This document shows, piece by piece, positions 14,826 through 22,741 of a stretch of 64,000 bases of DNA (position 1 is its first letter; each line of letters opens with the position of its first letter). The DNA is taken from positions 1-64,000 of the forward strand of contig DASSHI010000027.1 in the NCBI GenBank assembly GCA_035693025.1, given 5' to 3'. This DNA is from VRUE01 sp035693025 (GTDB lineage Bacteria > Actinomycetota > Thermoleophilia > Solirubrobacterales > 70-9). The notes beneath the pieces were generated by a model. The model was not told where the DNA came from, did no database searches, and saw only the letters and a program-made list of their open reading frames with translations. A program made the position numbers and the translations under genes.

Positions 14826-15139
14826 GCTCCAGAGCACCCGCCAGAGCCCTCGCCGCCGCCGCCGTCATCTGCGGCTTCGTCGTCGTGATCATCGTGATCG
14901 CGGCGACGCTCGGCGGCGGGAGCGGCGGGGGCGACTCCAGCGACGGCTCGCATCGGGCGAGCCACCCGAAGTCGGCCCAGACTCCGGCGCACACGCCGAA
15001 GTCCTACGTGGTGCAGAACGGCGACACGCTGACCTCGATCGCCCACAAGGTGGGCGTCCCGGTCACTCGCATTCTGCGGCTCAACCCTGGGGTCGACCCC
15101 CAGATCCTGATTTCGGGCGAAAAGCTGAAGCTGAAGTGA
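14822..15139 (+). CDS. Membrane-anchored LysM domain protein
   Basis: A 105-residue protein. A basic N-terminus and a membrane helix (about residues 12-31) lead to a Gly/Ser-rich linker and one C-terminal LysM domain: 'YVVQNGDTLTSIAHKVGVPV', then 'LNPGVDPQILISGEKLKLK'. LysM binds peptidoglycan N-acetylglucosamine, so this is an exported wall-binding anchor. No ATG or GTG precedes the membrane helix. The likely start is a CTG that overlaps the HU stop, since the GTG at 14885 would cut the helix in two. The next gene, a wall D,D-peptidase, overlaps its stop (GTGA), which fits a cell-wall role. Confidence 0.8.
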   Translation: MSSRAPARALAAAAVICGFVVVIIVIAATLGGGSGGGDSSDGSHRASHPKSAQTPAHTPKSYVVQNGDTLTSIAHKVGVPVTRILRLNPGVDPQILISGEKLKLK

Positions 15140-16395
15140 GTCGCAGAAAGCTGGCCATGCTGCTTGGCCTGCTGATCGTGGGGTTTTCGACCGCGGGTCC
15201 TGTCGCTGCAGGGGACCCACCGCCCCCTGCGGTCGCTAAAGCGTCCTCGGGGGCGGTCCCCCCTACGACGCCACCCGCGGACGAGAAGTCTCCGACCCTC
15301 CGGCAAGCGAGGGCCTGGGCGTTGATCGACGCTCGTGATGGCGAAGTGATCGCGTCGCATGCGAACACGCGGCACCTGCCGATCGCCAGCACTACCAAGT
15401 TGATGACCGCGTGGGTGGCCCTGCATGAGCTGCCGCTGGACAAGATCGTGCGGGCGGTCCCTTACGACGCGGAATACGGGGAGTCTCTGCTGGGCCTGCG
15501 GCCCGGGCAGCGAGTCAGCGTGCGGGACCTGCTCTACGGGCTGATCCTGCGTAGCGGTAACGACGCCGCTTATAACCTCGCACTTGCCGCCGCCGGCTCG
15601 GTTCCCCGCTTCGTTGAGCAGATGAATCGCTATGCGGCCGCGCTCGGGCTCTCCGACACCCACTACGCCAACCCGATCGGGCTCGACCAGCGGGGCAACT
15701 ACTCCAGCGCCGGCGACCTCGTCGCGCTCACCCGGCGCCTGCTGGCGATCCCGGCCTTCGCCAGGATCGCCGACTCGCGCAGCGCCGAGTTGCACAGCGT
15801 GCGCCCGCCGCGGCGAATCGAGTCGATCAACGAATTGCTCGAGATGGCGCCTTGGGTCAACGGGGTGAAGACCGGGCATACCTTCGGCGCCAGGTACGTG
15901 CTGGTCGGCTCCGGCCGGCGCAAGGGGGTCGAGCTGATCGCCGCGGTGGTCGGCACCTGGACCGACGAAGAGCGCTTCGACGACACGCTGGACCTGCTCG
16001 ACTACGGCTTCTCGCAGTACCGCAAGCGGGTGCCGATTCACGCCGGCCAGTCGCTGGCCGATCCGTCGATTCGCTACGCCGGCGACGAGCTGCCGCTGCG
16101 CGCCGCGCGCAGCGTCGCCGTCGGCGTGCGACGCGGCCAGCGGCTGAGCATCGCGGTGCGCGCCCCGGCGGAGGTCGAAGGGCCGATCCGTCGCGGGGCG
16201 CGGATCGGGAAGGCGATCGTCCGGGTCGACGGTCGGCGCGCCGCCGCCGTGCCGTTGCGGGCGGGCCGCGCGGTGGGGGAGGCAAGCGCGCTCGCCAGGG
16301 CCCGCAGCTTCGTCGCCGACAACTTCCTCTGGATCGTCCTGGCTCTGTCGGCGATACTGATCGTGGCAGCCTTTTGGAGGCGCACCAGGCGATGA
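15136..16395 (+). CDS. Serine-type D-Ala-D-Ala carboxypeptidase (DacA/PBP5 type)
   Basis: A 419-residue exported low-molecular-weight penicillin-binding protein that trims the terminal D-Ala of peptidoglycan stem peptides. The signal peptide covers about residues 1-22. The peptidase S11 motifs are 'STTK' at Ser85, 'SGN' at Ser140 and 'KTG' at Lys245, all in order. A short C-terminal beta domain and a membrane helix ('LWIVLALSAILIVAAF') anchor it. Between signal peptide and catalytic domain lies a Pro/Ala-rich linker encoded by the 86-bp palindromic element at 15193-15278. The GTG start overlaps the LysM stop. Confidence 0.92.
   Translation: MSRRKLAMLLGLLIVGFSTAGPVAAGDPPPPAVAKASSGAVPPTTPPADEKSPTLRQARAWALIDARDGEVIASHANTRHLPIASTTKLMTAWVALHELPLDKIVRAVPYDAEYGESLLGLRPGQRVSVRDLLYGLILRSGNDAAYNLALAAAGSVPRFVEQMNRYAAALGLSDTHYANPIGLDQRGNYSSAGDLVALTRRLLAIPAFARIADSRSAELHSVRPPRRIESINELLEMAPWVNGVKTGHTFGARYVLVGSGRRKGVELIAAVVGTWTDEERFDDTLDLLDYGFSQYRKRVPIHAGQSLADPSIRYAGDELPLRAARSVAVGVRRGQRLSIAVRAPAEVEGPIRRGARIGKAIVRVDGRRAAAVPLRAGRAVGEASALARARSFVADNFLWIVLALSAILIVAAFWRRTRR
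15193..15278 (+). repeat. 86-bp palindromic element, copy 1 (inside dac gene)
   Basis: An imperfect palindrome bounded by GCGGGT and ACCCGC (extended here to CCGCGGGT/ACCCGCGG), with a central CGCTAAAGCG. It is 81/86 identical by eye to the copy at 18616 and 79/86 to the copy at 22837. It is in frame and encodes a Pro/Ala-rich peptide with 'GDPPPPAVAKASSGAVPP' as its core, placed just after the signal peptide. Confidence 0.92.
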
Positions 16396-17348
16396 TCCTC
16401 ACCGTAACCCTCAACGCCGCGATCGACCGTACGGTCGCGGTGCCGAATTTCCGCCTCGGCCATCGCCATCGCGCGGTCGAGAGTCGCACCGTGGCCGGGG
16501 GCAAGGGGATCAACGTCGCCCGGGCGCTGCGCCTGCTCGGCCGCCCCGTGATCGGCACCGGCTTCGCCGGCGGACCGACCGGCACCCGGATGCTGGAGGA
16601 GCTGCGCCGCGAGGCGATCCTCACCGACTTCACCTGGATCGCGGGCGAGACGCGGATCAACATGGCGGTCGTCGACCCGACCTCGGGCGAGCAGACCGAG
16701 ATCAACGAGCGCGGCCCCGCGGTCAGCCCGGAGGAGGTCGAGCGCTTCGTCGAGCGGCTGCGCTACCTCGCCGACGGGGCGAGACTCTGCGTCTTCGCCG
16801 GGACCCTGCCGCCGGGTGCCGGCGCCGAGCTCTACGCGCGCCTGATCGAGGAACTGCGCGAGCGCGGGATCCGCTCGATCCTCGACGCCGAGGGCGAGCC
16901 GATGCTGGCCGGCATCCGGGCGGGCGCCGCGGTGGTCACGCCCAACGAACGCGAGGCCGAGGAGCTGGTCGGCCAGGAGTTCTCCGACCGCGAGGACTTC
17001 ATCCACGGCCTCTCCGAGCTGGTCCGGCTCGGCGCCGGCGAGGCCGCGATCACGCGACCCGACGGCTGCGTCGCGGTGGTCGGCGAGGGGGCGGAGCGGC
17101 GGGTGCTCGAAGTCCGCACCAAGCCGCTCGATCCGGTTTCGACGGTCGGCTCGGGCGATGCCTTCCTGGCCGGCTACGTCGCCGCCCTCTACGACGGTCG
17201 CGAGGCGGCCGACTGCCTCGCCTACGGGGTCGCCTGCGGGGCCGAGTCGACGCAGCACTTCGGCGCCGGCACGGTCGACCGGCGCCGGGTCGAGCGCCTG
17301 CTGGACGAGGTCGAGGTGCGCGACCTGGAGGTCCACGCGGAAGTGTAG
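16392..17348 (+). CDS. PfkB-family sugar kinase, 1-phosphofructokinase type
   Basis: A 318-residue cytoplasmic kinase. The N-terminal 'MILTVTLNAAIDRTVAVPNF' and 'VAGGKGINVARALRLLG' are typical of the FruK/LacC/PfkB branch that phosphorylates fructose 1-phosphate, tagatose 6-phosphate or fructose 6-phosphate. 'TVGSGDAFLAGYVAALYDG' carries the anion hole and the catalytic base Asp (GSGD). The ATG overlaps the dac stop (ATGA). No PTS genes are adjacent, so fructose 1-phosphate as substrate is only the family default. Confidence 0.85.
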   Translation: MILTVTLNAAIDRTVAVPNFRLGHRHRAVESRTVAGGKGINVARALRLLGRPVIGTGFAGGPTGTRMLEELRREAILTDFTWIAGETRINMAVVDPTSGEQTEINERGPAVSPEEVERFVERLRYLADGARLCVFAGTLPPGAGAELYARLIEELRERGIRSILDAEGEPMLAGIRAGAAVVTPNEREAEELVGQEFSDREDFIHGLSELVRLGAGEAAITRPDGCVAVVGEGAERRVLEVRTKPLDPVSTVGSGDAFLAGYVAALYDGREAADCLAYGVACGAESTQHFGAGTVDRRRVERLLDEVEVRDLEVHAEV

Positions 17349-17387
17349 GCTGGCTGTTCAACGCCACCACTTCCCTGGAGGATCGAT

Positions 17388-18593
17388 TTGGAGATCGATA
17401 TCGGTCGAGGCAAGAAGGGGCGGCGCGCCTACGGATTCGATGACATCGCGATCGTTCCGTCGCGCCGCACCCGCGATCCCGACGACATAGACATCAGCTG
17501 GACCCTCGGTCCGTACCGCTTCGAGCTGCCGCTCGTCGCCTCGGCGATGGACGGCGTGGTCAGTCCCGACACGGCCGTCCTCGTCAATCAGCTCGGCGGC
17601 CTCGGCGTGCTCAACCTGGAGGGGATCTGGACCCGCTTCGAGAACGCCGAGGAGCAGCTGGAGAAGGTCGCCGCCGCGCCCAAGCACGAGGCGACCAAGA
17701 TCATGCAGGAGATCTACACCGAGCCGGTCAAGCCGGAGCTGATCGGCAAGCGGATCGCCGAGATCAAGGAGCGGGGCGCGGTCGCCTGCGGCTCGCTGAC
17801 GCCGCAGAAGGTGCGCGAGCACTACGAGATCGCGGTGGAGGCGGGGATCGACATCCTCGTCATCCAGGGCACGGTGATCTCTGCCGAACACGTCTCGACC
17901 ACAGTCGAGCCGCTCAACCTGAAGGAGTTCATCGCCGAGGTGCCGGTGCCGACCGTGGTCGGCGGCTGCGCCTCCTACTCGACCGGGCTGCACCTGATGC
18001 GGACCGGCGCGGTCGGCGTTCTGGTCGGGGTCGGTCCCGGCGCCGCCTGCACGACCCGCGGCGTGCTCGGCATCGGCGTGCCGCAGGCGACCGCGATCGC
18101 CGACGTGGCCGCCGCCCGCTCGCAGCACATGCTGGAGACCGGGGAGTACGTCAACGTGATCGCCGACGGCGGCATGCGCACCGGCGGCGACGTCTCCAAG
18201 GCGATCGCCGTCGGCGCCGACTCGGTGATGGTCGGCTCGCCGCTGGCCCGCGCCAAGGAGGCGCCCGGTCGCGGCTTCCACTGGGGGATGGCGACCTTCC
18301 ATCCCTCGCTGCCCCGCGGCACCCGCGTCTCGACCAAGCAGGACGGGACGATGGAGGAGATCCTGCTCGGGCCGGCTCAGGAGAACGACGGCACCTTCAA
18401 CCTGATGGGGGCGCTGAAAACCTCGATGGCCACGACCGGCTACGAGGACATCCGCAGCTTCCAGCGGGCCGAGGTGATGGTCGCGCCGGCGCTGATGAGC
18501 GAGGGGAAGAAGCTGCAGACCGAGCAGGCCGTTGGCATGGGCTCGAATGGTCGCGCGGCTGTTTCCGCGGGAGTTGCCGTATCGGATGACTAG
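17388..18593 (+). CDS. guaB3: GuaB3-family IMP dehydrogenase-like protein
   Basis: A 401-residue TIM-barrel enzyme of the IMPDH/GMP-reductase superfamily. It lacks the CBS domains of GuaB and begins 'IGRGKKGRRAYGFDDIAIVP', typical of the actinobacterial GuaB3 group. The active-site loop is 'GPGAACTTRGVLGIGVPQ', with the cysteine that attacks the purine. 'VIADGGMRTGGDVSKAIAVG' is the phosphate-binding region. The cyanobacterial GuaB3 has been described as a GMP reductase, so the reaction is uncertain. The start is TTG behind GGAGG (about 17377-17381). A TAGGCT hexamer at 17346-17351 may be its promoter. It overlaps guaA, which places it in guanine nucleotide metabolism. Confidence 0.88.
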   Translation: MEIDIGRGKKGRRAYGFDDIAIVPSRRTRDPDDIDISWTLGPYRFELPLVASAMDGVVSPDTAVLVNQLGGLGVLNLEGIWTRFENAEEQLEKVAAAPKHEATKIMQEIYTEPVKPELIGKRIAEIKERGAVACGSLTPQKVREHYEIAVEAGIDILVIQGTVISAEHVSTTVEPLNLKEFIAEVPVPTVVGGCASYSTGLHLMRTGAVGVLVGVGPGAACTTRGVLGIGVPQATAIADVAAARSQHMLETGEYVNVIADGGMRTGGDVSKAIAVGADSVMVGSPLARAKEAPGRGFHWGMATFHPSLPRGTRVSTKQDGTMEEILLGPAQENDGTFNLMGALKTSMATTGYEDIRSFQRAEVMVAPALMSEGKKLQTEQAVGMGSNGRAAVSAGVAVSDD

Positions 18594-20244
18594 CAGCCCC
18601 GACGCCGCCCGGCCGGCGGGTCCTGTCGCCGTAGGGGACCCCCCACCCCCTGCGGTCGCTAAAGCGTCCTCGGGGGCGGTCCCCCCTACGGCGCCACCCG
18701 CCGGAGGGGCGGTGGAGGAGGTGCTTGTCCTTGATTTCGGGGGGCAGTACTCGCAGCTGATCGCCAGGCGGATTCGCGAATGCGGCGTGTTTGCGGAGCT
18801 GTTGCCGGCCAGCACCCCTGTGGAGAGGATTCGCGAGAGGGGGCCGCAGGCTCTCGTGTTGTCCGGTGGGCCGGCTTCGGTTTATGAGCCTGGCGCGCCG
18901 GCGTTTCCCGGCGAGCTGCTCGATTTGGGGATCCCGATGCTGGGGATCTGTTACGGGATGCAGGCAATGGTCCGGGCGTTGGGGGGGAAGGTCGAGGGGG
19001 CCGAGTCGGGGGAGTTCGGACGGACGGATCTGTCGCTGCGCAACGCGGGGGGGCGGCTTTTGGCCGGCCTGCCGGAGGAGCAGAGCTGCTGGATGAGCCA
19101 CCGCGACGCGGTCTTCGAGCCGCCGCCGGGCTTCGAGGCTTTGGCCTCGACGCCTGCCTCGCCGGTCGCCGCCTGCGAGGCGCCGGAGCGCGGGCTGTAT
19201 GGGATCCAGTTCCACCCGGAGGTCGTCCACACCCCCTACGGCACCGAGGTGCTGACCCGCTTCCTGCGTGAGATCGCCGGCTGTGAGGAGCAGTGGTCGG
19301 CCGAGTCGGTGATCGGTGAGCAGGTTGCGGCGATCCGCGCCCAGGTCGGCGACGGACGCGTGATCTGCGGGCTCTCCGGCGGAGTCGATTCCTCGGTCGC
19401 GGCGCTGCTCGTCCACAGGGCGATCGGCGAGCAGCTGACCTGCGTCTTCGTCGACCACGGCCTGATGCGGCTCAACGAGGCCGAGCAGGTGGTCGAGGCC
19501 TTCGGCCAGTTCGGCATCCCGTTGGTCCACGTCGATGCCGAGGAGCGCTTCCTCGCCCGGCTCGCCGGCGAGGATGAGCCCGAGCGCAAGCGCAAGATCA
19601 TCGGCGAGGAGTTCATCCGCGTCTTCGAGGAGGAGGCGGCGAAGCTCGAGGACGCCGCCTACCTCGTCCAGGGCACGCTCTACTCCGACGTGATCGAGTC
19701 CGGCGGCAGCGACGCCGCAGCCACGATCAAGTCCCATCACAACGTCGGCGGCCTGCCCGAGGATCTCGAGTTCGAGCTGGTCGAGCCGCTGCGGATGCTG
19801 TTCAAGGACGAGGTGCGGGCGGTCGGCGCCGAGCTCGGACTGCCCGAGCGGATGGTCTGGCGCCAGCCCTTCCCCGGCCCGGGGCTGGCGATCCGCATCG
19901 TCGGCGGCGAGGTCAACCGCGAGCGGCTCGACATCCTGCGCGCCGCCGACGCGATCCTGCAGGAAGAGATCCGCGCCGCCGAGCTCTACCGCCGGCTCTG
20001 GCAGTCCTTCTGCGTCCTGCCCGTCGTGCGCTCGGTCGGGGTTCAGGGCGACGGGCGCACCTACGCGTATCCGATCGTGATCCGCGCGGTCACCTCCGAC
20101 GATGCGATGACCGCCGACTGGGCCCGCCTCCCATATGACCTGCTGGAGCGGGTCTCCAACCGGATCATCAACGAGATCGAAGACGTGAACCGGGTGGCGC
20201 TGGACATCTCCTCGAAGCCACCCGCGACGATCGAGTGGGAGTAG
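18586..20244 (+). CDS. guaA: GMP synthase (glutamine-hydrolysing)
   Basis: The conserved protein runs from the GTG at 18712 ('VLVLDFGGQYSQLIARRIRE'). It has a class I glutamine amidotransferase domain ('GICYGMQ' nucleophile Cys; 'GIQFHPEVVHT'), an ATP pyrophosphatase P-loop 'GLSGGVDSSVAALL', and the dimerisation domain ending 'ISSKPPATIEWE'. It converts XMP to GMP with glutamine and ATP. The frame is open back to an ATG at 18586 overlapping guaB3. That adds 42 residues, 29 of which are encoded by the palindromic element at 18616-18701. Which start is used cannot be decided here: GGAGGGG at 18703-18709 sits very close to the GTG at 18712. Confidence 0.95.
   Translation: MTSSPDAARPAGPVAVGDPPPPAVAKASSGAVPPTAPPAGGAVEEVLVLDFGGQYSQLIARRIRECGVFAELLPASTPVERIRERGPQALVLSGGPASVYEPGAPAFPGELLDLGIPMLGICYGMQAMVRALGGKVEGAESGEFGRTDLSLRNAGGRLLAGLPEEQSCWMSHRDAVFEPPPGFEALASTPASPVAACEAPERGLYGIQFHPEVVHTPYGTEVLTRFLREIAGCEEQWSAESVIGEQVAAIRAQVGDGRVICGLSGGVDSSVAALLVHRAIGEQLTCVFVDHGLMRLNEAEQVVEAFGQFGIPLVHVDAEERFLARLAGEDEPERKRKIIGEEFIRVFEEEAAKLEDAAYLVQGTLYSDVIESGGSDAAATIKSHHNVGGLPEDLEFELVEPLRMLFKDEVRAVGAELGLPERMVWRQPFPGPGLAIRIVGGEVNRERLDILRAADAILQEEIRAAELYRRLWQSFCVLPVVRSVGVQGDGRTYAYPIVIRAVTSDDAMTADWARLPYDLLERVSNRIINEIEDVNRVALDISSKPPATIEWE
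18616..18701 (+). repeat. 86-bp palindromic element, copy 2 (guaB3-guaA junction)
   Basis: The boundaries GCGGGT and ACCCGC and the exact length match the other copies, with 5 differences from copy 1 by eye. It is in the guaA frame, 10 bp before the conserved GTG start of guaA, and codes for the core 'GDPPPPAVAKASSGAVPP'. It is either an in-frame N-terminal extension of GuaA or an intergenic element. Confidence 0.92.
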
Positions 20245-20284
20245 CTCGCCCTCCTTCGCGGTTTCGATAGCGACCCTCAGCCTG

Positions 20285-21073
20285 GTGCAGGCGCTGCTGG
20301 TTGCGCTGCCGCGGGCGCGGCGGTTCGCCTGGCTGGAGGCCTTTCGCAGCCCCTGGTGGGCGCTCGTGCCGGCGGGCTCGATCGTGGTCGTGATCGGGAT
20401 CGTCGCCTGGGAGGGGGAATCGGCGACCGCGCTCTCCTGGCTGGCGCTGGTCGCGGTGCCGCCCTTCGCGGCGCTCGCCCTCGGCTGGTTGGTGCACGGC
20501 TCCCGGCCCGAGTGGGCCGCGGCGATCGCGCCGCTCTTCGTGGTCGCCTGGGCCTCGCCAGGATCGCTGCTCGGCGAGGCTGCGGCGACCGCGCTGACCG
20601 GCCTCGGCTGCATCGGCCTCGGCTGGCTGCTCGCCTCGGTCGCGCCGGCGCGCTGGCTGAAGTGGGGGATCTACGCGATGGCCACGGTCGACACCGTCTT
20701 CGTCGCCGCCGACCTGCTCCAGGGTCCCAACGCCGTCCTCACCGCCGCCGCCCCCAGCGGCCTGCCGCGCCTGCAGGCGATCCACTTCGGCTCGGCCCTG
20801 ATGGGCTTCGGCGACCTCTTCATAGCCGCCACCCTGGGCTGCCTCCTGGCCCTCCCCGCCCGTCGGCGGCAGCTATTCGGGGCTGCGCTCGTAGCTGTGC
20901 TGGGGCTTGGGTTCGACCTGCTCTTCTTCGCCGTCGACACGCTGCCGGCCACGGTCCCGGTCGCCCTCGCGCTGGCCCTCATCGAGTTACGCGACCGCCT
21001 ACGCGCCGGCGACCCGGGTGATCGCGAAGATCAGGGCGAAGCCCGACGCCGTGAGGGCGACTTTGCCCCATGA
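20285..21073 (+). CDS. Multi-pass membrane protein of unknown function
   Basis: A 262-residue protein with about seven hydrophobic helices (starting near residues 25, 45, 75, 95, 125, 165 and 195) and a charged C-terminal tail. No domain is recognised. The GTG start is the most reasonable, since the frame opens slightly earlier without a start codon. Its last 75 bp overlap the 3' end of the ZIP gene on the other strand, so the charged tail may be read through non-conserved sequence. The neighbours do not reveal a role. Confidence 0.6.
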   Translation: MQALLVALPRARRFAWLEAFRSPWWALVPAGSIVVVIGIVAWEGESATALSWLALVAVPPFAALALGWLVHGSRPEWAAAIAPLFVVAWASPGSLLGEAAATALTGLGCIGLGWLLASVAPARWLKWGIYAMATVDTVFVAADLLQGPNAVLTAAAPSGLPRLQAIHFGSALMGFGDLFIAATLGCLLALPARRRQLFGAALVAVLGLGFDLLFFAVDTLPATVPVALALALIELRDRLRAGDPGDREDQGEARRREGDFAP

Positions 21074-21718
21074 GGCGTGGGCATGCGCCTCGGGCAGTAG
21101 GTCGGTCGCGCCCATGTAGAGGAAGAAGCCGCTGTAGATGCAGAGGATGTAGCCGAGCGTCTCGTCGGGGACGCTGGCAAAGGAGCCGACGATTGCGCCG
21201 AGGAGGGGGGCGATCGCGTCGATTCGCAGCCATTTCGCCGCCTGCGCGCGATCGCCGGATTGGCTGAGGACGAAGCTGACCGTGTTCAGGCCGTCGGCGA
21301 AGTCGTGGCTGATCACCGCGATGAAGACGAGGAAGCCCGTGGTCGAGTTGAGGCTGAAGGCGAGGCCGATGCCGAGGCCGTCGATGAAGCTGTGGATCGA
21401 GAGACCGAACGCCCCCAGCACGCCGACACGCTCGTGCGCACGCGCCTCTTCGGGATCGTCGCGGTGGTGGAGAACCAGAGCGCGCTCGGCAAAGAAGAAG
21501 GTGAGAAAGCCGATGGCGACGAGGAGGGTCGCCTTGTTCGCGTCGCCGACGCTGTCGATCCCCTCCGGCAGGACGTCGAAGAGAGCGACCGCGATCACGA
21601 CGCCTCCGGTCAGCGCGATCACGGTCGGCAGCGTGTGCGAGAGGCGCAGGGCGATCCGCCCACCGATCAGCGTGGCGATCACCGTGAGGCAGGCGAGGGG
21701 GATTGCAACTGCAGGCAT
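20999..21718 (-). CDS. ZIP-family metal transporter
   Basis: A 239-residue inner-membrane divalent-metal importer (zinc or iron). About eight membrane helices are present. The metal-site helices read 'GLSIHSFIDGLGIGLAF' (HSFxDG, helix 4) and 'AVISHDFADGLNT' (HDFADG, helix 5), the ZIP binuclear centre. An acidic/His loop 'LHHRDDPEEARAHE' lies between helices 3 and 4. It starts 13 bp after the Fur/Zur-family gene on the same strand, so the pair is probably one operon under the operator at 22170-22184. That context makes zinc the likely cargo (inference). Confidence 0.88.
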   Translation of the reverse strand: MPAVAIPLACLTVIATLIGGRIALRLSHTLPTVIALTGGVVIAVALFDVLPEGIDSVGDANKATLLVAIGFLTFFFAERALVLHHRDDPEEARAHERVGVLGAFGLSIHSFIDGLGIGLAFSLNSTTGFLVFIAVISHDFADGLNTVSFVLSQSGDRAQAAKWLRIDAIAPLLGAIVGSFASVPDETLGYILCIYSGFFLYMGATDLLPEAHAHASWGKVALTASGFALIFAITRVAGA

Positions 21719-21731
21719 TGCTGGGGTTCGC

Positions 21732-22148
21732 TCAGCTCGCCCGGCAGTCGGGACAGCGGCCGCGCAGGACCACGTCGTGGGTGGCGACTTCGAAGTCCGC
21801 CGTATGCCCGACCGCCTCGATCGCCCGCTCCAGAGAGCGGTCGGAGAAGGGGGCCAGTCGGCCGCATTCTTCGCAGACCAGGTGATGGTGGTGCTCGCCC
21901 GCATCGACCCGCTCGTAGCCCGCCGCGTCGCCACCGATCTCGACCCGCTGGACGAGACGCAGCTGTTCGAGCTGGTCGAGCGTGCGGTAGACGCTGGCGC
22001 GCCCAACCGAGTCGAGGCGCCGATCGATCTCCAGCGCGGTGAGGGCGCAGGGCTCGGCTGCCAGCAGCTCGATCACCTCGCGCCGCGCCGCGCCGCTCCG
22101 ATAGCCCGCCTCGTCGAGGCGGTGGACCGCTGTCTCTGCCCAGTTCAC
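21732..22148 (-). CDS. Fur/Zur-family metal-responsive repressor
   Basis: A 138-residue Fur-family regulator. The winged helix spans residues 10-85 ('TALEIDRRLDSVGRASVYRT' is the recognition region). The metal-binding half has 'GEHHHHLVCEECGRLAPF' and a C-terminal 'CPDC', giving two CxxC zinc pairs. The GTG start lies 7 nt from a TACCGT -10 hexamer (22156-22161 on the reverse strand), so the mRNA is likely leaderless. A Fur-type palindrome overlaps this promoter. The downstream ZIP importer suggests Zur rather than Fur, but that is inference. Confidence 0.9.
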   Translation of the reverse strand: MNWAETAVHRLDEAGYRSGAARREVIELLAAEPCALTALEIDRRLDSVGRASVYRTLDQLEQLRLVQRVEIGGDAAGYERVDAGEHHHHLVCEECGRLAPFSDRSLERAIEAVGHTADFEVATHDVVLRGRCPDCRAS

Positions 22149-22169
22149 GGCCTAGACGGTAGCAAAGAA

Positions 22170-22184
22170 TGAGACTCGTTCTCA
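22170..22184. promoter_or_regulatory. Fur/Zur-type operator
   Basis: The palindrome TGAGA-CTCGT-TCTCA lies immediately upstream of the TACCGT -10 hexamer of the Fur/Zur gene, where a repressor would block RNA polymerase. It resembles the 15-bp Fur/Zur boxes of actinobacteria. This predicts autoregulation of the regulator-ZIP operon. Confidence 0.65.
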
Positions 22185-22265
22185 GAAGCGCACGCTCAGC
22201 TGTACGCGTCCCTCCTATAGGAGCCCGGGCCGCAGGACCCCGTGCGCGCCAACTCGGCGCGGCGG

Positions 22266-22304
22266 CTATCATCCCGGAGCCGCTGGGGCCTCCCCGCGGC
22301 TTTT
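22266..22304 (+). promoter_or_regulatory. rplM promoter and 5' leader hairpin
   Basis: A TATCAT hexamer (22266-22271) would place transcription start near 22278. From exactly there AGCCGC-T-GGGG-CCT-CCCC-GCGGCT (22278-22301) can fold into a strong hairpin followed by TTT, ending 5 bp before the rplM ATG at 22310. It could be an attenuator or an L13 autoregulatory leader. No Shine-Dalgarno is visible between hairpin and start. Confidence 0.5.
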
Positions 22305-22309
22305 CTCTG

Positions 22310-22741
22310 ATGAAGACGTACGTCGCCAAACCCACCGATCGCCGGCGCGACTGGCTGGTCGTCGATGCCGAGGGGCAGACCCTGGGCCGTTTGGCGACCC
22401 GCATCGCCGATGCCCTGCGCGGCAAGCGCAAGCCCGAGTACACGCCGCACGTCGACACCGGCGACTTCGTCGTCGTCGTCAACGCCGAGAAGATCCACGT
22501 GACCGGGAACAAGATGGAGCAGAAGCGCTACTGGCGCCACTCCGGCTACCCGGGCGGGATCAAGTCCCGCACCCTCGCCGAGATGCTCGACCGCCGCCCC
22601 GAGGAGGTGATCCGCAAGGCGGTGAAGGGGATGCTTCCCCGTAACCGCCTGGCCCGTAAGCAGCTGACCAAGCTCAAGGTCTACGCCGGTCCGGATCATC
22701 CCCACGCGGCGCAGAAACCACAGCCGATGGAGATCAAGTGA
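22310..22741 (+). CDS. rplM: 50S ribosomal protein L13
   Basis: A 143-residue large-subunit protein. 'MKTYVAKPTDRRRDWLVVDA' opens the family, followed by 'GQTLGRLATRIADALRGK' and 'VVVVNAEKIHVTGNK', and 'RHSGYPGGIKSRTLAEML' with 'AVKGMLPRNRLARKQL' as the signature. The length is normal. It is followed by rpsI with a TGATG overlap, the universal L13-S9 pair. Confidence 0.98.
   Translation: MKTYVAKPTDRRRDWLVVDAEGQTLGRLATRIADALRGKRKPEYTPHVDTGDFVVVVNAEKIHVTGNKMEQKRYWRHSGYPGGIKSRTLAEMLDRRPEEVIRKAVKGMLPRNRLARKQLTKLKVYAGPDHPHAAQKPQPMEIK

Noticed and set aside
22201..22260. Palindrome CTCCTATAGGAG (22212-22223) as another mobile repeat
   Set aside because: It is a 12-bp palindrome that occurs once. 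It may be part of the rplM promoter region, but I see no related copy.
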